Shown here: positions 1 through 12,090 of the stretch, piece by piece
How positions within the stretch are numbered: position 1 is the first letter of the stretch
How the letters are laid out: every line of letters begins with the position of its first letter
From: Tenrec ecaudatus
Lineage: Eukaryota > Chordata > Mammalia > Afrosoricida > Tenrecidae
Direction: 5' to 3'
DNA length: 64,000 nucleotides
NCBI RefSeq assembly: GCF_050624435.1
Contig: NC_134546.1
Coordinates: forward strand, 42,177,501-42,241,500
The notes under the pieces: generated by a model
Told to the model about the DNA's origin: nothing
Database searches by the model: none
Seen by the model: only the letters and a program-made list of their open reading frames with translations
Made by a program: the position numbers and the translations under genes

Positions 1-427
1 GGTATCATCTCATATGCCAGGGAAAGTAGAACAACGAATAAAAAAGGTCCAAGAAGAACTGATTAATTTATATTTTGGTGTTAGCAACGAACAATGGAGG
101 TACCGTGCACTGCCAAAAGTGCAAACAAATCTGTCTTAGAAGAGGTACAGCGAGAAAGCTGCTTAGAGGCAAAGATGGCAGGACTTTGTCTCATGAAGTT
201 AGGACATGTTATCAGGAGACACTTGCCCCTGAAAATGAATCCCACGTTTTGTACAGTAGGTCAGTGAAAAAGAGTAAACCAGATGAGATGGAATGACACA
301 GCGGCTGCAACAATGAATTCCAACCACTGAAACTGTGAGGAGGGGACAGGACCAGGCAGTGTTTTGTTTTGTTGTGCATAGAGCCACTATGAGTTGGCAC
401 TAATTTGATGGCACCTAACAATCACAA
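1..427 (+). mobile_element. RTE LINE 3' end (afrotherian RTE/BovB-like)
   Basis: A 5'-truncated RTE-type non-LTR retrotransposon tail. Broken codons of the ORF C-terminus run through the first 250 bases, followed by the short 3' tail with the sequences tgtgcatagagccactatga and gatggcacctaacaatcac. The same tail recurs at 5487-5720 and, reversed, at 2336 and 58480. The window starts inside the element. RTE elements encode an endonuclease and reverse transcriptase and end in short simple tails rather than long poly(A). Several frame breaks show it is dead. Confidence 0.8.
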
Positions 428-2335
428 TTATCTTCATATATAAGCACTTCATAGCTATTTCCCCAGAGCTGCTTCCACACACTGTGTTTTGTACATTGTG
501 AATAGCTCTTCGAGAGGATGATGCTTTGTAGCACATGCAAGTCAATTCCTAATCAAAGTGACCTATGTAAATCAAAATAAAATGCCTGCTAGTCCTACGT
601 CATCTTCATAATCATTACCGGCTTGAGCCCCTTGCTGAAGCCCTGTGCTCATCTATCTCCTTGAAGATCTTCTTTTTCACTCAGCTGCTACTTTACACAC
701 CCAACACAAGTGACACAAAATCTCCCGATCTGTATTTTCTGGTTGGACTACTCTGGGAGAGATTTGTTCATTCTTCTGCTAGTTCACTATATAGTCAATG
801 TTCTATGCAGCACCATATAATACCAAATGCTACCCAAGGATTAGCACAATCATTTGCCAGCTGAGTGAACTCTGATATAGCCTTGCTTGAGAATATCTGA
901 CATTTGACGACTTTATAACAAATCCAATTTCCTAATCAGAAGTTCATACACACATTGTTCAGTGACATCAGTTACAAATCTTTTAACATACCAACGCTCT
1001 CCCTCTGTCCTCCTGGGGTTGTCCATTTCCATTGCTAATTTCCCCTGTCCCTCTCATTCTCCTCATCTTTGCTTTTGGGCAAATGTTGCCAATTTGTCTT
1101 GCACAGTGGATTGTTCTGAGGAGCAGTCTTCATGTTCTTTATTTTATAGTTCCACTTATTATTTGGCTGTAAAGTGACCTTTGGGAGTATCTTCAGTTTC
1201 AAGTTAGAAGGTTGTCTCAGGGCAATAGTCTTGAAGGTCCCTCCAGTCCCTTTCGGACAAGTAAATCTGGCCATTGACAGTGAGTTTTTAAATATTATTT
1301 TACATTGAGAAAATGAAAATACAATTCATTACTTTCTATAGTTTATCACTACAAATTAATTACCTATAGTTAGTTTTGATGCATAAAGTTTGTAACTTCA
1401 CATACAATTCTACTCATTATTTCTACTACTGCTTAGGGTTTGCATCTTATAAATATAAACCCTTCCAGATTTTATCTTGCACAATTCTCACCAAAAGAGA
1501 AAAGAAACAAACATACAGAATGTCCAGCCATGAAGGAATAACTGGTATTATAATATGGAAAACATGCAACCAATAATTGCATGACACTGATGACGGGCAG
1601 GTCTCTGTCATCACATTTACTTTGACTCTTTGAGTGGGACAAATTAGCTTCCTAATTGGGACGATAACGGTGGAACCTGATTAAGATCACGGTGGACTTG
1701 CTAAGGTGAAGAGGCAGATATAGGTTACAACGCAGAAGACAGGAAAGAAAATCGACCCCTGGGTGCTCCACATATCTGAGTGTGGCTACCTGTGGGGACC
1801 ATAGCTGAGACCTGACCTGTACATGTACAGGTAATGACCCAACAGGAGGCAGTTTCTACAGGCAGTGGAATAAAGACACCAGACCACATAGTACTGGCAG
1901 AAATAGGTTCCTAATCCCAGCAAGAATGGAGAGACTCTAAATATCTTGAGCCTTTATCTCAGACACCAGAAGGGATCACTTTAGATGTAACCATGACTGT
2001 AGAGCTTTCCTGGAGAAGGCGAGTATTTTGTTATTGGTGCTTTGTTTTCTAAAATGAACCCTAAAGCTAAGTAACAACAGGACCACAAAAAACTGCTTAC
2101 CAGATAAAAATTCCACATTCACTAGAGGAAGACAACACACCCAAGTCCCTTTACAGCATATCATTCACGATATCCAAACCACTTCAAGCCCAGAGCCATC
2201 AAGTCCATTTTGACCACAGTGACCCAATGGGAAAGACTAGAGCTACCCCATCAGATTTCCATAGCTAAAGCCTTTATGAAGCAGACTGCTACATCTCTTT
2301 CCTGCGGAGTAGACTCACTCAAACCACTGAATGAT
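428..2335. other. single-copy DNA, no feature recognised
   Basis: AT-rich sequence with only short random open frames. I recognise no exon or repeat. It holds an 18-bp perfect palindrome at 1815-1832, acctgtacatgtacaggt. Confidence 0.5.
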
Positions 2336-2589
2336 CAGTTAGCAGTTGTTCGTCGGTGATATAGGTGCTTAGGTGTCACTACCCTATATAGAACAGAAAG
2401 AATATGTCCCCGTCCTGCACCATCCTCGCAATTGTTACTTTGAGCCCATTATTGCAGTCACTGTATCGACCCATCTTGCCAAGGGTCTTCTTTGTCACTG
2501 CCCCACTGCTTTACCAAGCAGGGTATTCTTATCCAAGAACTGATATCCCCTGATAGCATTTCCAAAACCCACGAGACAGTCCTACCATC

Positions 2590-3155
2590 CTTGTTTCTTT
2601 TCTCTTTTTTAGTGTAAACATTTTTTAAAAATCATTTTATTGGGGGCTCATACAACACTTATCACAATCCATACATACATCAATTGTATAAAGCACATTT
2701 GTACATTCGTTACCCTCATCATTCTCCAAACACCCACTCTCCACATAAGCTTCTAGCATCAGATCCTCATTTCCCCCCCTTCCTCCCCATTCCCCCTTCC
2801 CTCCTGAACCCCTGATAATTTATAAATTATTATTTTTTCATATCTTACACTGTCTGACGTCTCTCTTCTCCCACTTTTCTGTTATCCGTCCCCCAGAGAG
2901 GAGGTCACATGCAGATCCTTATAATAGGATCCCACTTTCCAACTCACCCTCCCTCCACCCTCCCAGTATCACCACTCTCAGCACTGGTCCTGAAGGGATC
3001 ATCTGCTCTGGATTCCCTGTGTTTCCAGTTCCTATCTGCACCAGTGTACAGATACTTGTTTCTACAGTGTGCAGATACTTGTTTCTACAGTGTGCAGATA
3101 CTTGTTTCTACAGTGTGCAGATACTTGTTCTACAGTGTACAGATACTTGTGTCTA
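2590..3155 (-). mobile_element. L1 3' end inserted in RTE
   Basis: A 5'-truncated L1 in reverse orientation. The L1 3' terminus, read here as tcattttattgggggctcat at about 2632, follows a T/C-rich tract (reverse of the poly(A) tail). It continues through the pyrimidine-rich 3' UTR to the cagtgtacag motif at 3042. The flanks carry cttgtttct at 2590-2598 and cttgtgtct at 3147-3154, a likely target duplication. The truncated end is followed by a 23-bp tandem repeat, described separately. Confidence 0.8.
3042..3155. repeat. 23-bp minisatellite, five units
   Basis: Five tandem copies of about 23 bp (3042-3064, 3065-3087, 3088-3110, 3111-3132, 3133-3155). Each unit joins an L1-derived piece, cagtgtgcag, to atacttgtttcta. 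The second piece contains the cttgtttct target-site sequence found on the other side of the L1. Units differ by one or two substitutions and one single-base deletion. It appears to be an amplified L1/host junction. Confidence 0.85.
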
Positions 3156-3619
3156 AGGGCATTCCTCTGTCCTTCTTCCAAGGAAGATGTTTGTTCTTTT
3201 GATGGCTCATGGTGCTTTCAATATTCTTTGCCAGAATCATAATTCAAATATCCATGCTTCTTTTGTCTTCTTTATGCAATATCCAAATCTCAATGCACCT
3301 GAGGTGAATGAAAACACCCTGACTTAGTCCAGGCACACTTTAGGTTTCAAAGTAACATCCCTTCTTTTCAGCACAAGGTTATGTCATCTGTATAACACAG
3401 GTTAGTAATAAGTCCTTCCAATTGTGATGCTGAATTCTTCCTCATATAATCCGACTTCTCTGGTATTTGCTTAGCATACAGATTGGACAAGTACGGTGAG
3501 AAGATACAACCCTGATACACACCCTACTTGGTTTTAACTAGTGGTATCCCATTGTTCTGTTCATACATCTGCCACTTGATTCATGTCCAAGTTCCATATG
3601 AACACAATGAAGGGTTCTT

Positions 3620-4208
3620 TGTGGGGTACCAGCCCCCACAATTGAACGGGTCCTAGGGTGGTGTGTAATTGATGGGTAAAATGAAAGAGACATCAGACAA
3701 GATAAGGCGTGCAACTGCTCACCTCCCAGGTGGCCATGATCTCAGCAGCCATGTCCGTGTAGAGAGTGAATATATTTCCAGTCACCGCTTATATACACTT
3801 TGGGGATGTGCAATCCCTCCTAATTACATACTGACAGGAAGGGGTTGTGCCGTAGCCATACATGCAATAGGAGGAGGACCAGCTAGTATACACACAATAG
3901 GAAGGGGAGGCAGTAGGGGCACACATGTCACAAGATGGGCGGACTCTAAAGTCAAGATGGCAGCCTAACCCTGATCCTCCTTGAGTTGGCTTGACCTTTT
4001 CTTGGGGCTCTCCTTCAGGGGAATAATCCACTACCCTTATCAACAGTAGAGTCTGATTGCTCAGGATGGGTGATAACCCGCAGAGAGATGACCTTAAGCA
4101 GCTGACCTCCAAGTGTATGGCCATTGACCATGCATTAACAAGCAGCACCCTAGGTTTGGCATATAATTTGGGGGGATGACAAGGGGAATAATCTGTCTGT
4201 ATCCCACA
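3620..4208 (-). mobile_element. solo LTR of an endogenous retrovirus
   Basis: A 589-bp block bounded by perfect 6-bp inverted ends, TGTGGG and CCCACA, flanked by gttct on both sides (3614-3618 and 4209-4213), which interrupts an RTE element. On the minus strand a TATA-like gtatataagcgg lies near 3795, about 70% of the way along, as expected for U3 followed by R-U5. The T/G mismatch at the sixth base leaves open a 5- or 6-bp duplication; 6 bp would suit a class II (betaretrovirus-like) element. No internal viral genes are present. The orientation rests mainly on the TATA position. Confidence 0.75.
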
Positions 4209-5025
4209 GTTCTGGAATCCCCATTCTTCTGAAGGCCATCCATAGTTTATAATGATCCACACAGTCAAATGCTTTAGCATAGTCATTAAAACACAAGTAA
4301 GCATCTTTCTGGTAGTCTCTGCTTTCAGTCAAGATCCATCTGACATCAACAATGAGACCCTTGTTTTATGTCCCCTTCTGCATCTAGCCTGAATCTTAGC
4401 AGCTCTCTGCCAGTGTATTGATGAAGCCATTGCTACAAGATCATCAGCCAAAATTCCCTTGTATGTAATATTAATTTGTATATCCTCTTGAATCACATTT
4501 TATGGAATAGATACAAATATGGATCTCTTCCAGACAGTTGGCCAAGCAGCTGACTTCCAGATTTCTTGGCATAGATGAGTGTCTCCAGTTTTTCATCAGC
4601 TTGTTGAAACTTCTCAATTGATATCCCATAAATTTCTGGAGCTTTGCGTTTGGCTAACGCTCTCAGTGCAGCTTGAACTTCTTTCTTCAGTACCATTGGC
4701 TCTTGTTCATGAAATGGTTGAACGTTGACAACCATTAGTACAGTGACTATGTATTATTTCCAACTTCTTTTGATGCTTCCTCCATCATTCAATATTTTTC
4801 CCTTAGGATCTTTCAAACTTGCAACCAACGCTTGACTTTGTTTTTGAGTTCTCTCAGCTGGATATGCTGAGCATGGTCTTTCCTGTGCTTTTCTAACAAT
4901 AGATCTTTCCACATTTCACTCTACTATTTTACTTTTTCTTCTTGAGCTGCCTTTTGAAATTTTCTGTTCAACTCTTTGACGTCACCATTTCTTCCATTTG
5001 CCTTAGCTACTTTACAATTAATGGT

Positions 5026-5486
5026 TTTCAGTAAAAAAAAAACAAACTTCAGCCACTGAATCCTAAGGTTATTTTCACAATGTCCATTATATAATGAAAG
5101 CTACCAAACATGTGAAGAAATCTGTGAAGATGTATCTTAGAATAAAAACAGTTCTCTCATGCAGAAATTATATCACTGTGAATTTATATTTATGCTACAA
5201 GTATAAGTAAATATATCACAAAAATATCACAATGCCTAGGAGTGGGTGTACATAAAATTTTAAGATTTCTATATTTCTCAAATATGAGTTGAAAATAAGG
5301 AAATACAGTCTAGCACAATATGAATTCCACCTAGCTTATGATAAGTTAAACTTGCAACCTTATAATACATTTTAAAATAATAAAATAGATGTAATAAAAA
5401 TCAATATAAGGAATAAATTCGAATGCAAATCAAACCCAAACCCATTTATATAGAGTCACTTCCTCTTAAATACTTAGGAGTTATTA
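5026..5486. other. AT-rich DNA, no feature recognised
   Basis: It starts with an A tract at about 5033-5042 at the edge of the RTE, then has no recognisable coding or repeat signal. Confidence 0.4.
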
Positions 5487-5720
5487 TCAAGAGAGGCCAG
5501 TCCTGGAGAAAGACATTGTGCTCGGTAAAGTGGAGGGGCCGTGAAAAAGATGAAGGCCCTCAATGAGACAGATGGACACAGTGCCTCCAACAATGGGCTC
5601 AGGCACAGGAACAATTGGGTGGCACGGGACCAGGCAGTTTTGCTGTGTTGTAGACAGGGTTGCTGTGGGTCAGAACCAACTCACTGGCACCGACCAGCAA
5701 CACCAACGATTCTAACTCAT
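5487..5720 (+). mobile_element. RTE LINE 3' tail
   Basis: A short 5'-truncated RTE tail. It shows the conserved order gagaggccagtcctggagaa, then a broken C-terminal ORF region, then gctgtgggtcagaaccaact and a CACCRACCAGCAACA-type end. It matches the tail at 1-427 block by block. Confidence 0.75.
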
Positions 5721-8110
5721 AAAAACAGAACCGAAGTGCCTCATTGGGTTACCACCGCTCTCACATAAAAGGAAGAAGCTTGTCACAGTTTTCTCCCAAG
5801 GAGCTGCTGGCTGCTGGGTTCTAACAACCTTCACTTCCGTTAGCAGGCAAATACTTACCTGTGCTCTGTAATACAACGTAAGCCATGTTCGATGAACCTA
5901 ATGATAACCAAAAAAAGAGGTCACAGACAGCCAAAAAGAAACAAAAAAGTATTTGGGATGAACAGAGAGAGCACAAGTTGGTAGACTGAAATCTAACCAT
6001 ACCAATACATTATATGTCCTATAAAATATTCCACTAACAGTTAAAGTTTGGCAAACTGGGTAAAAGAGCAAGAGTGTAACATGTGGGGTAACTGTGAGTC
6101 AGAATTGACTCCCTGGGCCACGGGTTTAGTTTGAGGGCTAAAATATTACAGGAAAGCACTTCAAACACAAAGACACAAATAGCTTGAGAGAATAAGTATG
6201 CAAAAAGGCCCCTATGAGTCTAGTGAGCATATAAAGTGAAAGGAGTATTATAGATGAAGATGACCACTTCGTACTAGGGATATCAAGTATAAGAGAAGAT
6301 GTGATTATCCTAAATTTCTATGTAACTAGTAGCGGAGGTTGAGCATCTGCAAAGCAGAAAACTGACAGGAGTAAAGGAACAAATAATAAATGGGTAATTC
6401 TACTATAAAATTTTAACAAGTACTTCTCAGAAAGTGTTAAAGATAGCAAATCCATGCATAAGAATATAAAAAAATCTGAACAACACAATCAACCAACTTG
6501 GCTGTATTTACATTTGCAAACTACTAAACCTAAAGATTAATACACATTAAAAAAAGTCTCAGGATTTTTTTTAAAAATTCAAATTTAATCTGTTATGCAT
6601 TCTTTAATTATAATGTAATTACTTTTAAATTAAATTTTATTAGAGGAAGATATTAAGAATTCCCTAGATATTTGGAAATAATTCAAGGGTCAAAGAAAAT
6701 TGATTTGGAATATTATAAAAATTTTCAAATGAAATGTACAGAAAACAAAATATGAATGAACTTTTGAGTGAAAACAAATCTGCTCTGTAAACCTTCAGCC
6801 AATTCACAATGAACGTTTTAAAAAGCATGGTACTTCTGGAGAGAAAAAAACAACAATAAATATAGGGCTAAGAGTTAAATTTTCCTCTGAAGACACGAGC
6901 CCTCAATTTTTAATATTTGTTGATGCTTTTCTATGGTTCAAATAGTAACTTCAGGAAATAGAAATTATTTATATACAATTAAAAGGGGCTGCAAAGGTAA
7001 GCATGGAGAAGCTAGAATTTAAGTTTTCAGGCATGGAGAAGCTAGAATTTAAGCTCAGGTGTGTCTGCCTCCAGAACTCAAATTCTTCAACCACAACCGA
7101 GTTTTGAGCCTTTGCTGAAAATTTCCATTTCCACTCCAGATATGGTGAATTAGAATCTACATTTTAACCAGTAGACCTTTTCTTTATTTGTTTCTTTCTG
7201 TTGCAAGAACTCTGAAACATTTAGGTCAACACCAAGACTCTACAAGTCATATCATCTTTGCTGTAGCGAACATACCAGGGTAACAGCGGCCAGAGGTCAT
7301 TTGTATGTAGCTGAGTGTAACTATGTAGATTCTGATTCTATCAGTGTCAGGTGGAGTAGTCCAGAGGAGCTGTGAAGCAAACACCAAATGGAAGGAGTAA
7401 CCTGTAAAGATCAAATGCGGCACAAGCTGCCCTTGTCTTTTATTTGTGTCTTCTCCTGATTGCCACTCAGAACAATGGCAAGGCTTTGCATGACCATGTC
7501 TGGACCTGGACTTATCAGCACACTTGCTTTTCAAGCAGGGAGTATCCTCTGGGAATGTCATTGTTTGGCACTTATCACTTTCCTTGCAAGCAAAGCTCAC
7601 ATTCTCTGCTGACCTCAGTTAACATGGTAATTTTAAGACACAGAATTAATCATCTACTTGGGCATTTGTGAGACCAGCCCAGTGAACTGCATTATTCACT
7701 CCCACATGCGATTAACATCAGAATAGGAAAGCAGGCTTAGAGGGATGACTGACACATATGAGCACTGGGTATACTTCCCAACTCACCTGCCTCCCTTTGA
7801 AAATAAGGTCTATAGGTAATGTGACTTCTATCCCCATCACCCAGGGCTTCTTTTTGAATCGTTCGGTGAGGTGAGGGCCCAAAGACGCTGAATATTCCTC
7901 CATTGAAGGATGCATCCAGGCCCTTAGAATCTCAGGACTCTGTAAAGGTAAATAGAGTTGCTGCTCTCAGTTACCACTGAGTTGATTTCAAGTGATAATA
8001 ACCCCATGCAAAATATAATAAAACACAGGCATGTCATTTCCCTATGACTGATTACAGGATAAAATGGTTGTGACATGTAGAATCTTCATGGTTGATTTTT
8101 GGAAGTAGAT
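5721..8110. other. mostly single-copy DNA with two SINE remnants
   Basis: The stretch 6075-6140 carries a SINE 3' tail remnant (gtgagtcagaattgactcc followed by gggtttagtttg). 7965-8010 resembles another SINE 3' end on the minus strand. 7001-7060 is a 30-bp tandem duplication. No exon is recognised in the remaining AT-rich sequence. Confidence 0.45.
7001..7060. repeat. 30-bp tandem duplication
   Basis: Two adjacent 30-bp units (7001-7030, 7031-7060) share their first 23 bases exactly, gcatggagaagctagaattt plus aag, then diverge. Confidence 0.85.
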
Positions 8111-8119
8111 GGCTAAACC

Positions 8120-9150
8120 TTTCATCTTGGTCCATTTTAGTATGGGAGCGCCACTGAGAACTGTTCAGCATCATAGCCTTCCCTGGGGAGATCAGTGACC
8201 AGGAATTGAAATTGGTTCCCCCACCTGGAAGGTGTCGAGAAACAAGTTTTGTTGTGTGGCTATTTGCCTTATTTTTGTGTTGTTTTATTATAAACAGCTT
8301 GAGAGTCTTTTTTAGTCTTATGTCCTAGTTTCCAAGGGTTTGTTGCATTTTTTCAGGTTGATTGACATTTCCTTGGTAAACTGTAAACAACTTGGTTTGA
8401 TGCTTTTGTATGCTTCTGGACTGCAGCATGCCCTGTGATTGACATGCACCTGTGATTGATATGCACCCTATAAGTAGGGACTGGTCATACAGAGATGATG
8501 CAAGTGAAGTGCATTGTAGTCTGTAATGAAAGGGAAGTATCTATGCTCTAGTTAGAGGGGATTGATCAATTTTTAACCTTGCTGGGTGGAAGGGGTGAGG
8601 TCTTGAAATTGACTAGGAGTTGTATGGATGCGTATGAGATGCTTTCCAAAAGTTAGTGGAAAAATAGAATGACAAGATATAACAATTCTACCATAAACTT
8701 TGTGACACTGGTGTATATCTGACACAAGTTCAGGGCAGTGACAGGCCTGCAACAGGGCCAGAGGCAGAGGCAGCGGTGACAGGCCCTGAAGAGACTTAGC
8801 ACCGAGTAGTGACAGACGGCAGGGTTAAGCGGAGTTTGTCCTTAAGGGTCTGAGAAGAGCCAGTCTTTAGGGATCCTAGGAAATTGTCCTGCACTAAAGA
8901 AGGGAGACTCTGCCTGAATGCTTCCTAAACCTGATTCCTGAATTCTAGTTTGTTATTCCTGATCCAGAGTTGCACTCTGTTCCTTAATGTTCCGTAATAA
9001 GCCATTAACTCTTAGTGTGTGGGTTCTTTGTGGTCATTGGAAAGGATCATCAAATCTGTAACCAAAAGAGAGCGTGCCATGAGGGGACCAGTGTCCAGAA
9101 CTGGTGAAGAGGATGACCCGTGGAAGTACTTCTGGCCTCCGTCTTATAAA
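8120..9150 (+). mobile_element. LTR-like block (uncertain)
   Basis: The composition changes here, and the stretch has an LTR-like order: a TATA-like cctataagtaggg at about 8467, then a purine-rich GC-richer part, then a late polyadenylation-like aataagcc at about 8997 followed by a T/G-rich stretch. I could not fix TG...CA ends or a target duplication, so both boundaries are approximate and a non-retroviral origin is possible. Confidence 0.3.
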
Positions 9151-9464
9151 GTCAGCCCCCTTGAAGTTAGGCAGGTCCTGACGTGACTTCTATTATTCCC
9201 ACTCCAGTTTTACAGAAAGCAAAAGGTACTTCTGCTTTTAGGAGTCAAGACAAAGCTAACACCTACACAGCAAAAGTCAAATATGCCACACACTCCAACT
9301 TCTCTACCGTTTCCTACACCAGATGTTCCCTTGGTATCACTCTTTCAGTATTTGATTTGATAATCCATTGGCAACGGTCACAGAAAATTTACAGAAACGC
9401 CTTATGGACCAAAAAATGATGTCATTTACAGACAAGGATACAAACAAAGATATATATGCATTAG

Positions 9465-9645
9465 ATGACTCATTGCCATCAAGTCGATGCCAATTCATAG
9501 TGACGCTGCAGAATAGACGAGGACTGGCCATGCAGATTTCTGAGACTGTAGCTCTTCACAGGAGTAGAAAGCCTCATCTTTCCCCGGAGAAGGATGGAAC
9601 TGCTGATCTTGCAGTTAGCAGCCCAAAGTATAACCACTGTGTCCC
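9465..9645 (-). mobile_element. afrotherian-type SINE, reverse strand
   Basis: Reading from the 3' side it has cattgccatcaagtcgatgc, aggagtagaaagcctcatct and gcagttagcagcccaaagta. This is the reverse of the tRNA-derived SINE seen in forward orientation at 21846. The head is cut off near the A/B-box side. Confidence 0.8.
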
Positions 9646-10406
9646 CAGGGTTCATACACAGATACTGAAAATGGTACTTCAGTGGATAAGCCCTGAAACA
9701 TGCATAGTAATGGGGGAAATACGCATTGCTGTAACAGGAGCACTCACAGTGCTTTGGGATTGCAGAGGAGCGCTCAGCTGATTTCATCTGAAACTGAATT
9801 GCCAGGAGTGCACCCCCAGATCCCTGCACAGTGAACCTTCTTGATCCAAAGACAGCTTTGACAGCGGAGGAGTGCCACACAAGCAGGAACAGCAGAACCA
9901 GAGACAGACAGAGGGATGGGCTTCCCAATGCACAGAACAGATAGAGCGAGTGCTTTGGGGCAGGGAGCTGCCTTGTGGAGCATGGTGCCTCTGGGAACCT
10001 CATTGAACAAAGTGAGTTTGCTGAATATGGAACCGGGGTTGAGTGACTGGGTTGAGATGTATGGCACAATAGCATTCCCTTAGCATTCATAGGCAGCCTT
10101 AAAAGACCTCCGAAAACTGACCTAGCAGGTCAGAGTTCAGGCTGAGTGGGTGAAGGCCAGTGAAAGGCCTGCCCATGGGCATGGCAAGCAAGAAATAGTC
10201 CTAATTGAACAATTTCAATGATCTTGAGCATTTCTCAGCTGAGTTGTATGTAACATGTTCACTTCTGCATTAGACCCCATAATCAAGAATCTCGGGGTTT
10301 GTGTAACCATAGCAACGAATTACTATTTATTAATTTATTTTGCTTTGAAGATATTTCCTTTATTACCACGATATGAGGTAGTGTTTTGTTTTTGAATGAG
10401 GTGGGA
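9646..10406. other. single-copy DNA, no feature recognised
   Basis: The part at 9700-10140 is moderately GC-rich. Two overlapping minus-strand open frames (9479-10090 and 9774-10067) resemble no protein I know and the first runs into the SINE, so I treat them as chance. Confidence 0.4.
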
Positions 10407-12090
10407 CCTTAAACACAGTTTTATTAGCACTTAATCCACATATCGCACAATCCAATAGTTCAGTCATATCAAGAATAGTTGCACAATCACTACCACAATC
10501 AATCTTAGAACATTTTCTTTTTTCCTCCCACCCTCCCTGGTTGAATCACTTTTAAAATGAATTGTGTTCTAGTGAGTGCTCCTTGCCCCTCCCACTAACA
10601 TATTTTGCTCCACAAACACCCTCACCCACTCTATCTCCCACCCCCACACCTACCTCCCCTATAGACCCTTGCATCAGTTCTTATCTCTACACCTCTACTT
10701 TTTCTGTGCTTTTCAAGGTGGAAAACCCAACAAAAACAAAAACCAGGGGAAAAAGTGGTAAAGATAAAACAATAATAATACAGGGATAAAAATACTAATA
10801 GCAAGTAAGAAAGAAAAAACTACTGTGAATATATTTAAAAGGCAGGGGAGAAATTTTTTAATGGAACAAGTAAGAAATCCTTGCACCTGGAAGAATGTCA
10901 GGTTGAGTAAAGAGAAAAGTCAACTGACCAACTACCAAGTTCGATGCGATATAATCACGATTATAATGGCCTATATCTGACAGTAAAGCTATTTGAGACC
11001 CTTGCCTGTGGCTTGTGGGAATCTGTCAGCAGCTTAACCTGGATATACATTCTGCAGATGAGTTTTGGGCTCCCAATGTCCTCCATAGCCTTCAACAAAT
11101 TGTGTTTGCAATTCAGGCCCCGATACTTTTCCCTTTGTCATATTTGGATTTTGTTATTGTCATCTTTGGATCACACAACTTGGTGAGTTCTTCCATGTGG
11201 ACTTAGTTGACCCCTTGCTTAGATGGTTGCTTGTTTGAATCCAAGCTTTCAGACCCCAGACCCTATCCCAACTAATAACCAGGCACCATCTGCTTTCTTC
11301 ACGACGTTTTGCTGTAGCCCCCTTATCTTCAGAAATCATTTCATGAAGGTGAGTATGGAGCAGGGCCATGTTCTCAGAGCTAACTGTTCTTGGGTTAGGG
11401 CTAGAGTTCAATGAGGGCCCTTAATTCATCTGCTTGTCCTGGGACATGCATGACTCAGGTTTACTTTGGCGGTTGTAGTATGATAAATTCAAAACTATAT
11501 AAGACCAACTACTCCAGTAACACCAACAAACCAACGAACAGACAACAAAGAACAAACAAAAACAAGCAAACTAAAGGCATGGAAACAAAATCCCATAGAA
11601 ACAGAGAAGTAAAGCATTGCCAACCATCCTCAAGTGGTGTAAGGCACTTGCACTTGTAATGTCATCAGTTTTTCCAATGGCACAGCACTGTGGACCCTGT
11701 AGGCATGCGGAGTCGGTGCCAGTACAGCTCCATCCTGAGCCGCATCCCATGAGAGGTTGCTCCACACAGTTCAGTCTCCCATGTGACTGAGCTCTGTGGA
11801 CCCAAAGCATAGGGGTTGGTGCCAGGGGGAATCTTCTCGGATCAATTCTTCCAAGTTCAACCCCCCCCCCGCCCTACATATCAAAACCTGTCATGTTGCT
11901 ACAAGGGGGGCATTGAGGTGCTAGATACATAGTGATACTGGGGGTTCCCCACAAGGCCGAATGCCCGCTTTCCCACAGGTCCAGAGGGACCATTCTCTGC
12001 TTCCTCTGCTCTCCAAGTACCCCAGACCTCAGTTCAAGGGTGCAAGCAAGCACCTTTGAGGCATGGGTCAGTTCCTTCTATGGGTCTCTA

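Larger units (their letters stand above)
2336..5025 (-). mobile_element. RTE LINE, reverse strand, split by an L1 and a solo LTR
   Basis: A long RTE copy read on the minus strand, in three segments: 2336-2589 (3' tail and ORF C-terminus), 3156-3613 (C-terminal reverse transcriptase region) and 4214-5025 (reverse transcriptase core and N-terminal side). The reverse-transcriptase reading at 4150-4332 keeps a DYAKAFDCVDH-like block, typical of RTE/BovB polymerases, and 4493-4735 keeps the conserved region upstream of it. Frames are interrupted many times, so no active enzyme is encoded. The L1 at 2590-3155 and the LTR at 3620-4208 are later insertions, because RTE sequence resumes without loss across each. 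Confidence 0.8.

Noticed and set aside
2909-3202. 97-residue plus-strand open frame with repeated YLFLQC-like units
   Set aside because: The repeats are the translation of the 23-bp minisatellite and the rest is L1 3' UTR.
3789-4304. 171-residue minus-strand open frame
   Set aside because: It runs through the solo LTR into RTE sequence; no protein family resemblance.
9479-10090. 203-residue minus-strand open frame
   Set aside because: Part is reversed SINE; the rest matches nothing I know and overlaps another equally long frame.
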